Position numbers and translations under genes: made by a program. DNA of 64,000 nt from Streptomyces sp. NBC_00557 (GTDB taxonomy: Bacteria; Actinomycetota; Actinomycetes; Streptomycetales; Streptomycetaceae): positions 3,782,001-3,846,000 of the forward strand of contig NZ_CP107796.1 in NCBI RefSeq assembly GCF_036345995.1, in the 5' to 3' direction. Under the pieces are notes generated by a model, which did no database searches, was not told the origin of the DNA, and was given only the letters and a program-made list of their open reading frames with translations. Of this stretch, positions 46,141 through 53,920 are shown piece by piece. Numbering within the stretch: the first letter of the stretch is position 1; every line of letters starts with the position of its first letter.

Positions 46141-46224
46141 GTACGGGTCCTGAAGGCCCCGGTACGGGGGGCTGAAGGCCCGGTACGGGGGCCTGAAGGC
46201 GCGGTACGGGGGCCTGAAGGCGCG
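46141..46224 (-). repeat. Four 21-bp tandem repeats after kynU
   Basis: Units at 46141-46161, 46162-46182, 46183-46203 and 46204-46224; consensus GTACGGGGGCCTGAAGGCGCG, with the last two identical and the first two slightly diverged. Each carries CCTGAAGGC or CTGAAGGC, which is the arm of the neighbouring terminator hairpin. No spacers separate the units. Confidence 0.9.
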
Positions 46225-46251
46225 GTTTCCGTACGGCCCCGCGCCTTCAGG
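46213..46251 (-). terminator. kynU terminator hairpin
   Basis: Perfect 13-bp inverted repeat CCTGAAGGCGCGG (46213-46225) and CCGCGCCTTCAGG (46239-46251), loop 13 bases, 36 bases after the kynU stop. The distal arm is the last of four tandem repeats, so alternative hairpins with units 1-3 are possible. Confidence 0.75.
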
Positions 46252-46286
46252 TCCCATCCTCGGGACCCGGCCCTCGGGCCCGCCCC

Positions 46287-47489
46287 CTACGCCAGCTCCT
46301 CCCCCAGAACACGGGCCGCCCGCTCCGTGTCGGCGAAGCCGACGTACAGCGGGGTGAAGCCGAAGCGGAGGACGTCGGGATGCCGGAAGTCACCCACGAC
46401 ACCCCTGGCGATCAGGCGCTTCATCACCTCGCCCGCGTCCTCGCAGCGCAGCGCGACCTGGCTGCCGCGCTCCGCGTGGCGTTCCGGGGTCACGCACTCC
46501 ACGCGCCCCGGCCCGGTGTACGCCCGTACGCAGCGCAGGAAGAAGTCCGTCAGCGCGAGGGACTTGGCGCGGACGGCGGAGACGGACACGCCCTCCCAGA
46601 CGTCCAGGGCCGCCTCCAGGGCCAGCATGGACAGGATGTCCGGGGTGCCGACCCGGCCGCGCAGGGCGCCCGGCGCCGGGGCGTACGACGGGCTCATGCC
46701 GAACGGGTCGCTGTGCGAGTTCCAGCCGGGCAGCGGTGAGTCGAAGCGGGGCTGCAGGTCCCGGCGGACGTACAGGTACGCCGGTGAACCCGGGCCGCCG
46801 TTCAGGTACTTGTAGGTGCAGCCGACCGCCAGGTCGACGCCGTGCTCGTCCAGTCCCACCGGCAGCGCGCCCGCGCTGTGGCACAGGTCCCAGACCGCGA
46901 GGGCGCCGGCGGCGTGGACCGCGGCGGTCAGGCCGGGCAGGTCGTGCAACCGGCCGGTGCGGTAGTCGACGTGGTTCAGCAGCACCGCCGCCGTACGGCC
47001 GGTCAGCGCCCCCGGCACCTCGGCCGGGGTCATGGCGCGCAGGGTGCGGCCGGTCAGGCGGGCCGCGGACTCGGCGATGTAGCCGTCCGTGGGGAACGTC
47101 GTGGCGTCCACCAGGATCTCGGTGCGGTCCTCGCCCGCCATGCGTACGGCGGCCACCAGCGCCTTGAGGACGTTGACGCTCGTGGAGTCGCCGACCACGA
47201 TCTGCCCGGCCGCCGCGCCGACCAGCGGGGCGATCCGGTCGCCGATCCGCTCGGGCGCGGTCCACCAGCCGCTCTCCTCCCAGGAGCGGATGCGCAGCTC
47301 GCCCCACTGGCGGCGGACCACGTCGGCCACCCGGTCGGGGACGTGGGCGGGAAGCGCGCCGAGGGAGTTGCCGTCCAGGTAGACCACGTCGTCGAGGACG
47401 AAGCGGTCGCGGAGCGGGGCGAGTTCGTCGGCCGCGTCCAGCTTCTCTGCCTCCAGGGCCAGTTCAGACGGTTCAGACAGTTCAGACAT
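46287..47489 (-). CDS. kynU: Kynureninase
   Basis: 400 residues from ATG 47489, overlapping the kynA stop by 8 bases. Family motifs: FVLDDVVYLDGNSLGALP near residue 30, WDLCHSAGALPVGLDEHGVDLAVGCTYKYLNGGPGSP split around residues 195-230, where the lysine in TYKYLN binds PLP. It cleaves kynurenine to anthranilate and alanine. The first codons contain three copies of a TTCAGAC-type 9-mer. It is second in a kynA-kynU unit. Confidence 0.95.
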   Translation of the reverse strand: MSELSEPSELALEAEKLDAADELAPLRDRFVLDDVVYLDGNSLGALPAHVPDRVADVVRRQWGELRIRSWEESGWWTAPERIGDRIAPLVGAAAGQIVVGDSTSVNVLKALVAAVRMAGEDRTEILVDATTFPTDGYIAESAARLTGRTLRAMTPAEVPGALTGRTAAVLLNHVDYRTGRLHDLPGLTAAVHAAGALAVWDLCHSAGALPVGLDEHGVDLAVGCTYKYLNGGPGSPAYLYVRRDLQPRFDSPLPGWNSHSDPFGMSPSYAPAPGALRGRVGTPDILSMLALEAALDVWEGVSVSAVRAKSLALTDFFLRCVRAYTGPGRVECVTPERHAERGSQVALRCEDAGEVMKRLIARGVVGDFRHPDVLRFGFTPLYVGFADTERAARVLGEELA

Positions 47490-48330
47490 GGGACCTCGCC
47501 GTCCACAGCTCCGGGAAGACGTTCTTGCGGGCGCGCTTCTCCAGCCAGGCCACGCCGGCCGAGCCGCCGGTGCCGGGCTTGGCGCCCATCGCGCGGCGGG
47601 TCGCGACCAGGTGGTCGTTGCGCCAGCGCCACACCAGCTCGGCCACGTCGGTCAACGCCTCGCCGAGCCGGACGAGTTCGGCGTCCTGGTCGCCGGCGTA
47701 GATCGCCGCCCAGGCCCGCTCCACCGCGTCGGACGGCTCGTAGCGCTGGGAGACGTCCCGGTGCAGGACGGAGGCGGGGATGGCGTGGCCGCGCCGGGCC
47801 AGCAGCCGCAGCACCTCGTCGTACAGGCTCGGTTCGTGCAGCGCCTTCTCCAGTTCCGCGTGGGCGCGGGGGGTGCCGCGGTGCGGGACCAGCATGGACG
47901 CGGACTTCTCGCCGAGCAGGAACTCCATGCGCCGGTACATCGCCGACTGGAAGCCGGAGCCCTCGCCGAGGGCGGACCGGTAGGAGTTGAACTGCGCCGG
48001 GGTGAGCTGGCCGAGCGGTGTCCAGGAGGCGTTGAGCGCCTCCAGTTCCCGTACGGAACGCTTCAGCGCGGCGATCGCGGCCGGTACGTCGTCACCGCGC
48101 AGGGCGGCCGCCGCGGTCTCCCACTCATGGACGATGACGGTGAACCACAGCTCCATCACCTGGGTCGTGACCAGGAAGACCATCTCTCCGGGATCGTCGG
48201 AGAGGGTGTGCTGGAGGTGGGTGAGCACGTCCGCCCTGACGTAGTCCTCGTACGGCGTCGTGCCCGCGAAATCGAGATGCGGAGTCTCGGGCTCCTGAGT
48301 CTGTGTGGACTGCCGAGCCGATTGGGACAT
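47482..48330 (-). CDS. kynA: Tryptophan 2,3-dioxygenase
   Basis: 282 residues from ATG 48330, preceded by AGGAGACAG. Signatures are LDFAGTTPYEDYVRADVLTHLQ near residue 20, the substrate-binding stretch FLVTTQVMELWFTVIVHEW near 52, and WRWRNDHLVATRRAMG near 240 with the haem-ligating histidine and C-terminal GTGGSAGVAWLEK. It is a cytoplasmic haem enzyme that opens tryptophan to N-formylkynurenine, the first step of the pathway completed by the hydrolase and kynU. Confidence 0.96.
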   Translation of the reverse strand: MSQSARQSTQTQEPETPHLDFAGTTPYEDYVRADVLTHLQHTLSDDPGEMVFLVTTQVMELWFTVIVHEWETAAAALRGDDVPAAIAALKRSVRELEALNASWTPLGQLTPAQFNSYRSALGEGSGFQSAMYRRMEFLLGEKSASMLVPHRGTPRAHAELEKALHEPSLYDEVLRLLARRGHAIPASVLHRDVSQRYEPSDAVERAWAAIYAGDQDAELVRLGEALTDVAELVWRWRNDHLVATRRAMGAKPGTGGSAGVAWLEKRARKNVFPELWTARSHV

Positions 48331-48436
48331 CGCTGTCTCCTGTTGTAGCTCCGGGTAGCGGTCCGCCCCTGCCGATGCCGGCACGGGGGCCCCGGTCCCC
48401 ACCGGCATCCTCCGCAATGGACCCCGGATACGGCAA

Positions 48437-48459
48437 GGCCCGCCTGTGCCAGACGGGCC
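48437..48459 (-). terminator. Weak hairpin after the DUF3151 gene
   Basis: 6-bp inverted repeat GGCCCG (48437-48442) / CGGGCC (48454-48459), 16 bases after the DUF3151 stop and upstream of kynA. Short, so only a possible terminator. Confidence 0.35.
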
Positions 48460-48475
48460 ACACCGGGACGTACGG

Positions 48476-48889
48476 CTAACCGAGGGTCTGGGCCGCCGTC
48501 GGGGAGGAGTCCTTCAGGAACTGGGTGCAGCGCTCGTACTCCTCCTGCTCGCCGATCGCCTGCGCGGCGCGGGCCAGGGCGTGCAGGGCGCGCAGGAAGC
48601 CGCGGTTGGGCTCGTGCTCCCAGGGCACCGGGCCGTGCCCCTTCCAGCCGCTTCGGCGCAGGGCGTCCAGGCCCCGGTGGTAGCCCGTACGGGCATAGGC
48701 GTACGACTCCACGACCGCGCCGCGCTCGAACGCGTCGTCGGCCAGCTGGGCCCAGGCGAGGGAGGAGGCGGGGTACTTGGCGGCGACGTCCGCGGGAGCG
48801 GCGCCGGCGGCGAGCTGCTCACGGGGCTCGGGGTCGTCGGGGAGGTGGGTGGGAGGCGGGCCGCCGAGAAGGTTTTCGTGGATGCTCAT
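48476..48889 (-). CDS. DUF3151 family protein
   Basis: 137 residues from ATG 48889. The family is recognisable from the LPDDPEPREQLAAGAAPADVAAKYPASSLAWAQLADDAFERG pattern in the first half and GYHRGLDALRRSGWKGHGPVPWEHEPNRGFLRAL in the second. All helical, possibly a TPR-like fold. Function unknown; common in actinobacteria between kynA-like and fba genes. Confidence 0.9.
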   Translation of the reverse strand: MSIHENLLGGPPPTHLPDDPEPREQLAAGAAPADVAAKYPASSLAWAQLADDAFERGAVVESYAYARTGYHRGLDALRRSGWKGHGPVPWEHEPNRGFLRALHALARAAQAIGEQEEYERCTQFLKDSSPTAAQTLG

Positions 48890-48969
48890 GGGTCCAGTCT
48901 GGCGCACGCGGGTGACAGGCGCGGGCGCTGTGCCGGTGCCCCGCGCCGGCACCGGGCCGGCCCGGCTCG

Positions 48970-50433
48970 CTACGACGGCTGCCTCCGCCGCCCTCCCTCC
49001 AGCGGCGGGGCCGTGACGCAGCCGTGTACGCGGCACTCCGGGTGGCGGCAGCCGGGCGGCGGGCGGCGGACCAGGGCGAAGGCCAGCAGCGAGCCGGCCA
49101 CGAGCACCCCGGCGCAGATCGGCATGGCCCGCCGGAACGCCGCGTCGAAGGCGGACGGGACCCGGTACGCGTCCGGTCCCATCCCGGCCAGCAGGGGCAG
49201 GGCGGCCACCGCGACCAGGCCCGCCGCGCGTGCCGCCGCGTTGTTGACGCCGCTGGCCAGGCCCGCCCGGGAGGCCTCCACCGAGGCGAGGACCGTGGCG
49301 GTCAGCGGCGCGACGAGGGTCACCATGCCGGCGCCCATGACGAGGACGGCCGGGAGGACGTCGGCGGGATAGGACGCGCCCTCCCCCACCCGCAGCATCA
49401 GCAGCATCGCGGCCGCGCACAGCAGCGGGCCGACCGTCAGGGGCAGCCGCGGCCCCGTCCGGTCGGCCAGGGCGCCGGAGCGGGAGGAGAGCAGCAGCAT
49501 CAGGGCCGTCGTCGGCAGCAGGGCCGTACCGGCCTTGAGCGGCGAGTAGCCGGCCACGACCTGGAGCTGCAGCGCGGTGAGGAAGAAGAAGCCGCCGAAC
49601 GCCGCGTACACGCACAGGGTGACCAGGTTGACCGCGCTGAACTGGCGTGAGGCGAAGACGTCCAGAGGGAGCATCGGATCCGGGCGGCGCCGTTCGACCA
49701 GCACGAAGGCCACCGCGGCCGCCAGGCCCGCCGCCGCCGTCAGGGCCACCGCCAGGGAGCCCGCCCTCGCCTCGATCAGGGCGTACGTCAGCAGGGCCAG
49801 GGCCAGCGCGCCGAGGACAGCGCCGAGCACGTCGAAGCGGGCGTGCCGGCCGCCGTCCGCCGACTCCGGGACGTGCCGCAGCGCCACCGGTACGCACAGC
49901 AGCGCCAGCGGCACGTTCAGCAGGAACACCCAGCGCCAGCCGGGGCCGGCGACCAGCCAGCCGCCGAGGAACGGGCCGACCGCGGCGCCGATCCCGCCGA
50001 AGCCGGACCACAGGCCGACGGCCCGGCTGCGGTCGTCGGGGTGGAAGGACGCCTGGATGATCGCCAGGGAGCCGGGGGTCAGCAGGGCGCCGCCGACGCC
50101 CTGCAGCGCCCGCGCGGCGATGAGGATCCCCGGGCTCGGCGCCAGGCCGCACAGCAGCGACGCCGTCGCGAACCAGACCACGCCGAGCACGAAGATCTTC
50201 CGGCGGCCGTAGTGGTCCCCCAGCGAGCCGCCGAGCAGGATCAGCCCGGCCAGCGTGACCATGTACGCGTTGACCGTCCACTGCAGCGCGGCGAGGCTCG
50301 CGCCCAGGTCGTCGCCGATCCGCGGCAGCGCCACGTTGACGACGGTCGAGTCCAGCAGCGCCATGCTGGAGCCGAGGACCGTGGTGAGCAGGATCCACTT
50401 GCCCTGGGGCGAGGCCAGCCGGACGTCGGGCAT
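48970..50433 (-). CDS. MFS drug exporter, DHA2 (EmrB/QacA) type
   Basis: 487 residues from ATG 50433, about 14 hydrophobic segments. Motif A is GSLGDHYGRRKIFVLG near residue 67, motif C-like ALQGVGGALLTPGSLAI near 112. The C-terminal tail is Pro/Arg/Cys-rich (PPPGCRHPECRVHGCV) with three cysteines, possibly a metal or structural element. It should export drugs or metabolites using the proton gradient. Monocistronic. Confidence 0.9.
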   Translation of the reverse strand: MPDVRLASPQGKWILLTTVLGSSMALLDSTVVNVALPRIGDDLGASLAALQWTVNAYMVTLAGLILLGGSLGDHYGRRKIFVLGVVWFATASLLCGLAPSPGILIAARALQGVGGALLTPGSLAIIQASFHPDDRSRAVGLWSGFGGIGAAVGPFLGGWLVAGPGWRWVFLLNVPLALLCVPVALRHVPESADGGRHARFDVLGAVLGALALALLTYALIEARAGSLAVALTAAAGLAAAVAFVLVERRRPDPMLPLDVFASRQFSAVNLVTLCVYAAFGGFFFLTALQLQVVAGYSPLKAGTALLPTTALMLLLSSRSGALADRTGPRLPLTVGPLLCAAAMLLMLRVGEGASYPADVLPAVLVMGAGMVTLVAPLTATVLASVEASRAGLASGVNNAAARAAGLVAVAALPLLAGMGPDAYRVPSAFDAAFRRAMPICAGVLVAGSLLAFALVRRPPPGCRHPECRVHGCVTAPPLEGGRRRQPS

Positions 50434-50450
50434 GATCCCAGGTATACAGC

Positions 50451-50480
50451 GGCCCGGCGGCCGAGGACAGCCGCCGGGCC
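50451..50480 (-). terminator. Terminator of fba
   Basis: Perfect 11-bp inverted repeat GGCCCGGCGGC (50451-50461) / GCCGCCGGGCC (50470-50480), loop 8, about 22 bases after the fba stop. Confidence 0.8.
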
Positions 50481-50502
50481 CGGTGCGGAACGGACGTACC
50501 GC

Positions 50503-51525
50503 TTACTTGATCTTGTTGCCCGCCGAGCGCAGGTTCTGCGTGGCCTGGACGACGCGGGCGGCCATGCTCGCCTCGGCCAGCTTGCCCCAGGTGCGCGGGT
50601 CGTAGGCCTTCTTGTTGCCGACCTCGCCGTCGACCTTCAGGACGCCGTCGTAGTTCTGGAACATGTGGCCGGCGACCGGACGGGTGAAGGCGTACTGGGT
50701 GTCCGTGTCGATGTTCATCTTCACCACGCCGTTCTCGATCGCGGTGAGGATCTCCTGCTCGCTGGAGCCGGAACCGCCGTGGAAGACGAAGTCGAACGGG
50801 GAGGCCTTGCCGAACTTGGCGGCGACGCCCTCGTTCAGCTCCTTCAGCAGCTCGGGGCGCAGGACGACGTTGCCCGGCTTGTACACGCCGTGCACGTTGC
50901 CGAAGGACGCGGCCAGCAGGTAGCGGCCCTTCTCGCCCAGGCCCAGCGCCTCGGCGGTGCGGATCGCGTCCTCGACCGTGGTGTAGAGGGAGTCGTTGAT
51001 CTCGTGCGAGACGCCGTCCTCCTCGCCGCCGGTCGGGGTGATCTCCACCTCGAGGATGATGTTGGCGGCGCGGGTGCGCTCCAGCAGCTCCTGGGCGATG
51101 GCGAGGTTGTCGGCGAGGGTCTCGGCGGAGCCGTCCCACATGTGGGACTGGAACAGCGGGTTGCGGCCGGCCTTCACGCGTTCCTCGGAGATCGCGAGCA
51201 GCGGACGCACGTACCCGTCGAGCTTGTCCTTCGGGCAGTGGTCGGTGTGCAGCGCGATGTTGACCGGGTACTTCTCGGCGATGATGTGCGCGTACTCGGC
51301 GAGCGCGACCGCGCCGGTGACCATGTCCTTGCTGTACTGGCCGCCGAGGAACTCGGCGCCGCCGGTAGAGATCTGGACGATGCCGTCGCTCTCCGCCTCC
51401 GCGAAGCCGCGCAGCGCCGCGTTCAGGGTCTGGCTCGAGGTGACGTTGATGGCCGGGTAGGCGAACTTGCCTGCCTTCGCCCGGTCGAGCATCTCGTTGT
51501 AGACCTCGGGGGTTGCGATGGGCAT
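50503..51525 (-). CDS. fba: Class II fructose-bisphosphate aldolase
   Basis: 340 residues from ATG 51525. Class II zinc aldolase features: LHTDHCPKDKLDGYVRPLL near residue 95 (first zinc ligand and substrate loop), ILEVEITPTGGEEDGV near 158, ASFGNVHGVYKPGNV near 207 (zinc ligand His) and FVFHGGSGSSEQEI near 248. It interconverts fructose-1,6-bisphosphate and two triose phosphates. A palindrome lies in the 144-base gap to pyrE. Confidence 0.97.
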   Translation of the reverse strand: MPIATPEVYNEMLDRAKAGKFAYPAINVTSSQTLNAALRGFAEAESDGIVQISTGGAEFLGGQYSKDMVTGAVALAEYAHIIAEKYPVNIALHTDHCPKDKLDGYVRPLLAISEERVKAGRNPLFQSHMWDGSAETLADNLAIAQELLERTRAANIILEVEITPTGGEEDGVSHEINDSLYTTVEDAIRTAEALGLGEKGRYLLAASFGNVHGVYKPGNVVLRPELLKELNEGVAAKFGKASPFDFVFHGGSGSSEQEILTAIENGVVKMNIDTDTQYAFTRPVAGHMFQNYDGVLKVDGEVGNKKAYDPRTWGKLAEASMAARVVQATQNLRSAGNKIK

Positions 51526-51620
51526 CTGTCCGCTCCTTGTGTTGCGGGTTGGGGTTGTGCGTTACGGCCCTGACCTAGACCTGAGGGTGTCGACGCCGTC
51601 GTCGTCCCCATCTTTCCAGA

Positions 51621-51639
51621 CATGGACCGCTGGTCCATG
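51621..51639. promoter_or_regulatory. Palindrome between pyrE and fba
   Basis: CATGGACC-GCT-GGTCCATG, 8-bp perfect arms with a 3-base centre. It lies 31 bases after the pyrE stop and 96 bases before the fba start. It may be an operator for fba or a short terminator for pyrE; the 19-bp two-turn symmetry favours a protein site. Confidence 0.45.
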
Positions 51640-51669
51640 CGCCGGACAAGTCCAGGTCACTCCGCGTCG

Positions 51670-52218
51670 TCAGTCCAGACCCAGTTCATCCTTCGAGAAG
51701 GCGAAACGGTACGGAACGCCCGCACCGGCCTCGATCTTCTCCGCGGCGCCGGTGGCCCGGTCCACGATGGTCGCGACGGCGACGACCTCGGCGCCGGCCT
51801 CCCGCACGGCCTCCACGGCGGTGAGCGGGGAGCCGCCGGTGGTGGAGGTGTCCTCGACGACCAGGACGCGGCGGCCCTTGATCTCCGGACCCTCGACCCG
51901 CCGCTGCAGCCCGTGCGCCTTCGCGGCCTTGCGTACGACGAAGGCGTCGAGCTTCCGCCCGCGCGCGGCGGCGGCGTGCAGCATGGCCGCGGCCACCGGG
52001 TCGGCGCCCATGGTGAGGCCGCCGACCGCGTCGAACTCGAGGTCCGCGGTCAGGTCCAGGAGCACCTGGCCGACCAGCGGGGCGGCCTCGCCGTCGAGGG
52101 TGATGCGGCGCAGGTCGACGTAGTAGTCGGCCTCCAGACCCGAGGAGAGGGTCACCTTGCCGTGCACCACGGCCTTGTCCTTGATCTGCTGCAGCAGCGC
52201 GCCGCGTACGTCCGTCAT
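51670..52218 (-). CDS. pyrE: Orotate phosphoribosyltransferase
   Basis: 182 residues from ATG 52218. The PRPP-binding motif is RVLVVEDTSTTGGSPLTAVEAV near residue 120, and FDAVGGLTMGADPVAAAML near 60 and FVVRKAAKAHGLQRRVEG near 98 are family-specific. It forms OMP from orotate in UMP synthesis. The aldose-epimerase gene ends 10 bases upstream on the same strand, so both may be co-transcribed. Confidence 0.96.
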   Translation of the reverse strand: MTDVRGALLQQIKDKAVVHGKVTLSSGLEADYYVDLRRITLDGEAAPLVGQVLLDLTADLEFDAVGGLTMGADPVAAAMLHAAAARGRKLDAFVVRKAAKAHGLQRRVEGPEIKGRRVLVVEDTSTTGGSPLTAVEAVREAGAEVVAVATIVDRATGAAEKIEAGAGVPYRFAFSKDELGLD

Positions 52219-52228
52219 GCCGACCAGC

Positions 52229-53017
52229 TTAAAGGCGGCGCCAGCTCCAGGCGGTGCTCGCCTCCAGCGGCTCCAGGGGTGTGACCAGGCGCGGGGCGGT
52301 GTTCAGGCCGTTGGGCGGGCCGGTCTGCGGCTCCACGCACACGGCCTCGGCCTGCTCGTCGTAGACCACCACCCACTCCTCGCGGCTGGTCACCTTCAGC
52401 TCCAGCCGCCCCGGCCAGGTGAGGGTGACGTCGACGCCGCCGGGCATGCCGAAGCAGTCGTCCCAGGGGCCGGGCGTGGGGTCGATCCGGTTCCCGGTGG
52501 GCAGGTGGTCCTCCCCGCGCTCCTCCTGCCAGGCGGCCTTGAAGCCGAGGGTCACGTCCTCGCCGCCCAGGTTCCGGTTGAACCAGGGGTGCCAGCCGAT
52601 CTGCGCCGGGAAGGAGTCGTCCCGCGCCTCCACCGACATGGTGAGGGTCAGGCCGTCCTCGGCGAGCGTGACGACCTGGGTGACGCGGCCGGGGTGCGGC
52701 CAGGGCTCGACCAGGTCGTACGTGAGCACCGCCTCGTTCTCCGCGACGCGCGCGGTGCGCCAGGCGCCGTCGCGGGCGGTGCCGTGGATGGCGTGGGGCG
52801 GGGAGTTGAGCGGCATCTGGCGGACGGCGCCGCCGTCCAGGAAACGGCCGTCGCGGATACGGCCGCACCAGGGCACCATCGGGAAGCAGCCGTAGCGGGG
52901 CCCTTGCCGCAGCAGCTCCAGGGAATCGACTACGAGGCTGCTGATACGGCCGCCGTTGGCCGGGCTGACGTGTACTTCCGCGAGGCCGGCGGTCAGCGTG
53001 ATGTCTTCGTTACTCAC
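52229..53017 (-). CDS. Aldose 1-epimerase family protein
   Basis: 262 residues from ATG 53017. The galactose-mutarotase fold is suggested by VSPANGGRISSLVVDSLELL near residue 17, YGCFPMVPWCGRIRDGRF near 42, AIHGTARDGAWR near 77 and IGWHPWFNRNL near 139; the HG and WHPWF histidines would be the catalytic and binding residues. It equilibrates anomers of a sugar or of an amino-sugar phosphate. Next to pyrE, but the substrate is not indicated. Confidence 0.9.
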   Translation of the reverse strand: MSNEDITLTAGLAEVHVSPANGGRISSLVVDSLELLRQGPRYGCFPMVPWCGRIRDGRFLDGGAVRQMPLNSPPHAIHGTARDGAWRTARVAENEAVLTYDLVEPWPHPGRVTQVVTLAEDGLTLTMSVEARDDSFPAQIGWHPWFNRNLGGEDVTLGFKAAWQEERGEDHLPTGNRIDPTPGPWDDCFGMPGGVDVTLTWPGRLELKVTSREEWVVVYDEQAEAVCVEPQTGPPNGLNTAPRLVTPLEPLEASTAWSWRRL

Positions 53018-53047
53018 GGGAAGACAGTACTGGGAGGACCGGCCGGG

Positions 53048-53866
53048 TCAGCGGCGTCTGCGCAGTGCCCGGGTCACGACGATCGCCGACGCCACCGCCA
53101 GTGCCGCCGCGGGCGCCGCCCAGCGCAGGGCCGAGGTCGCCGTCACCGTCTGGGGGGCCGGCACCGGGGCGTAGCGGCCCCGCGGAGGCGCGTGGTCGAC
53201 CTCCTCCGCGCTGCGGCCGATCATCGTGCGGCGGGCGTGCGCGGCCTCGGCGGGCGGCTCGCCGGTGTCGGCGAAGTCCTCGGACAGGCCGCCGGCCGGG
53301 GTGCCGGCGTCCTCCGCGTCCTCGGCGGCGGGGTCCAGGGACGGCGGGGGGACCTCGGCGTCGAAGACGGACGTGTGCTCCTCTTCGGGTTCCGCTGTCT
53401 CCGACGCCGCTTCCGCCTCCCTCTCCACTTCCGGCTCCTGCTCCTCCGGTGCCGCCGCCAGGTTCTCCAGGAAACGGTTCAGCAGGCGGGTGGCCGCCGC
53501 GTGCACCGTGTCCGGCGGGAGTTCCGCGATACGGCCGTCCGCGTCCGCCGTGCCCTCGGCGATGACCGTCGTACCGCCCTCGGTGTCCGCGAGGCGCAGG
53601 GTGAGGGCGAGCTTCACGGCGCCGGTGCCGCGGGCCTCGGTGGCGTCGGCCTCGACGGCGTACGTGCCGTCGTCGCGGGCCACCACCCGTGCCGTACCCC
53701 GATAGGTGACGGAGTGTCCGCCGACGCGGAGCTTCAGGCGCCCGGCGACGGGTTCGGCGCCGGCGTCCTGTTGCAGGCCGGGGAGCGCGCGGGCGACGCG
53801 GACCGGGTCGGCGAGCGCGGCGCCGAGCAGGGCGGGCGGGACCGGGACGAAGACCTGGTGCTCCAT
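53048..53866 (-). CDS. SRPBCC/CoxG-like lipid-binding domain protein with C-terminal membrane anchor
   Basis: 272 residues from ATG 53866. The N-terminal 145 residues look like a START/SRPBCC fold: VFVPVPPALLGAALADPVRVARALPGLQ, LRVGGHSVTYRGTARVV and TTVIAEGTADADGRIAEL. A Glu-rich acidic middle (EEQEPEVEREAEAASETAEPEEE) and a C-terminal hydrophobic helix (AAPAAALAVASAIVVTRAL) ending in Arg residues follow, so it may tether to the membrane. Relatives are annotated CoxG-like. Function unknown. Confidence 0.78.
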   Translation of the reverse strand: MEHQVFVPVPPALLGAALADPVRVARALPGLQQDAGAEPVAGRLKLRVGGHSVTYRGTARVVARDDGTYAVEADATEARGTGAVKLALTLRLADTEGGTTVIAEGTADADGRIAELPPDTVHAAATRLLNRFLENLAAAPEEQEPEVEREAEAASETAEPEEEHTSVFDAEVPPPSLDPAAEDAEDAGTPAGGLSEDFADTGEPPAEAAHARRTMIGRSAEEVDHAPPRGRYAPVPAPQTVTATSALRWAAPAAALAVASAIVVTRALRRRR

Positions 53867-53920
53867 GTCCGGTGAGCCTACCCAGGTGTCCCCGGAAAGT
53901 ACCCGCACCAGACGGGCTCG

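Noticed and set aside
46141..46224. Possible CRISPR array
   Set aside because: The 21-bp units are directly adjacent with no unique spacers, and no cas genes are nearby.
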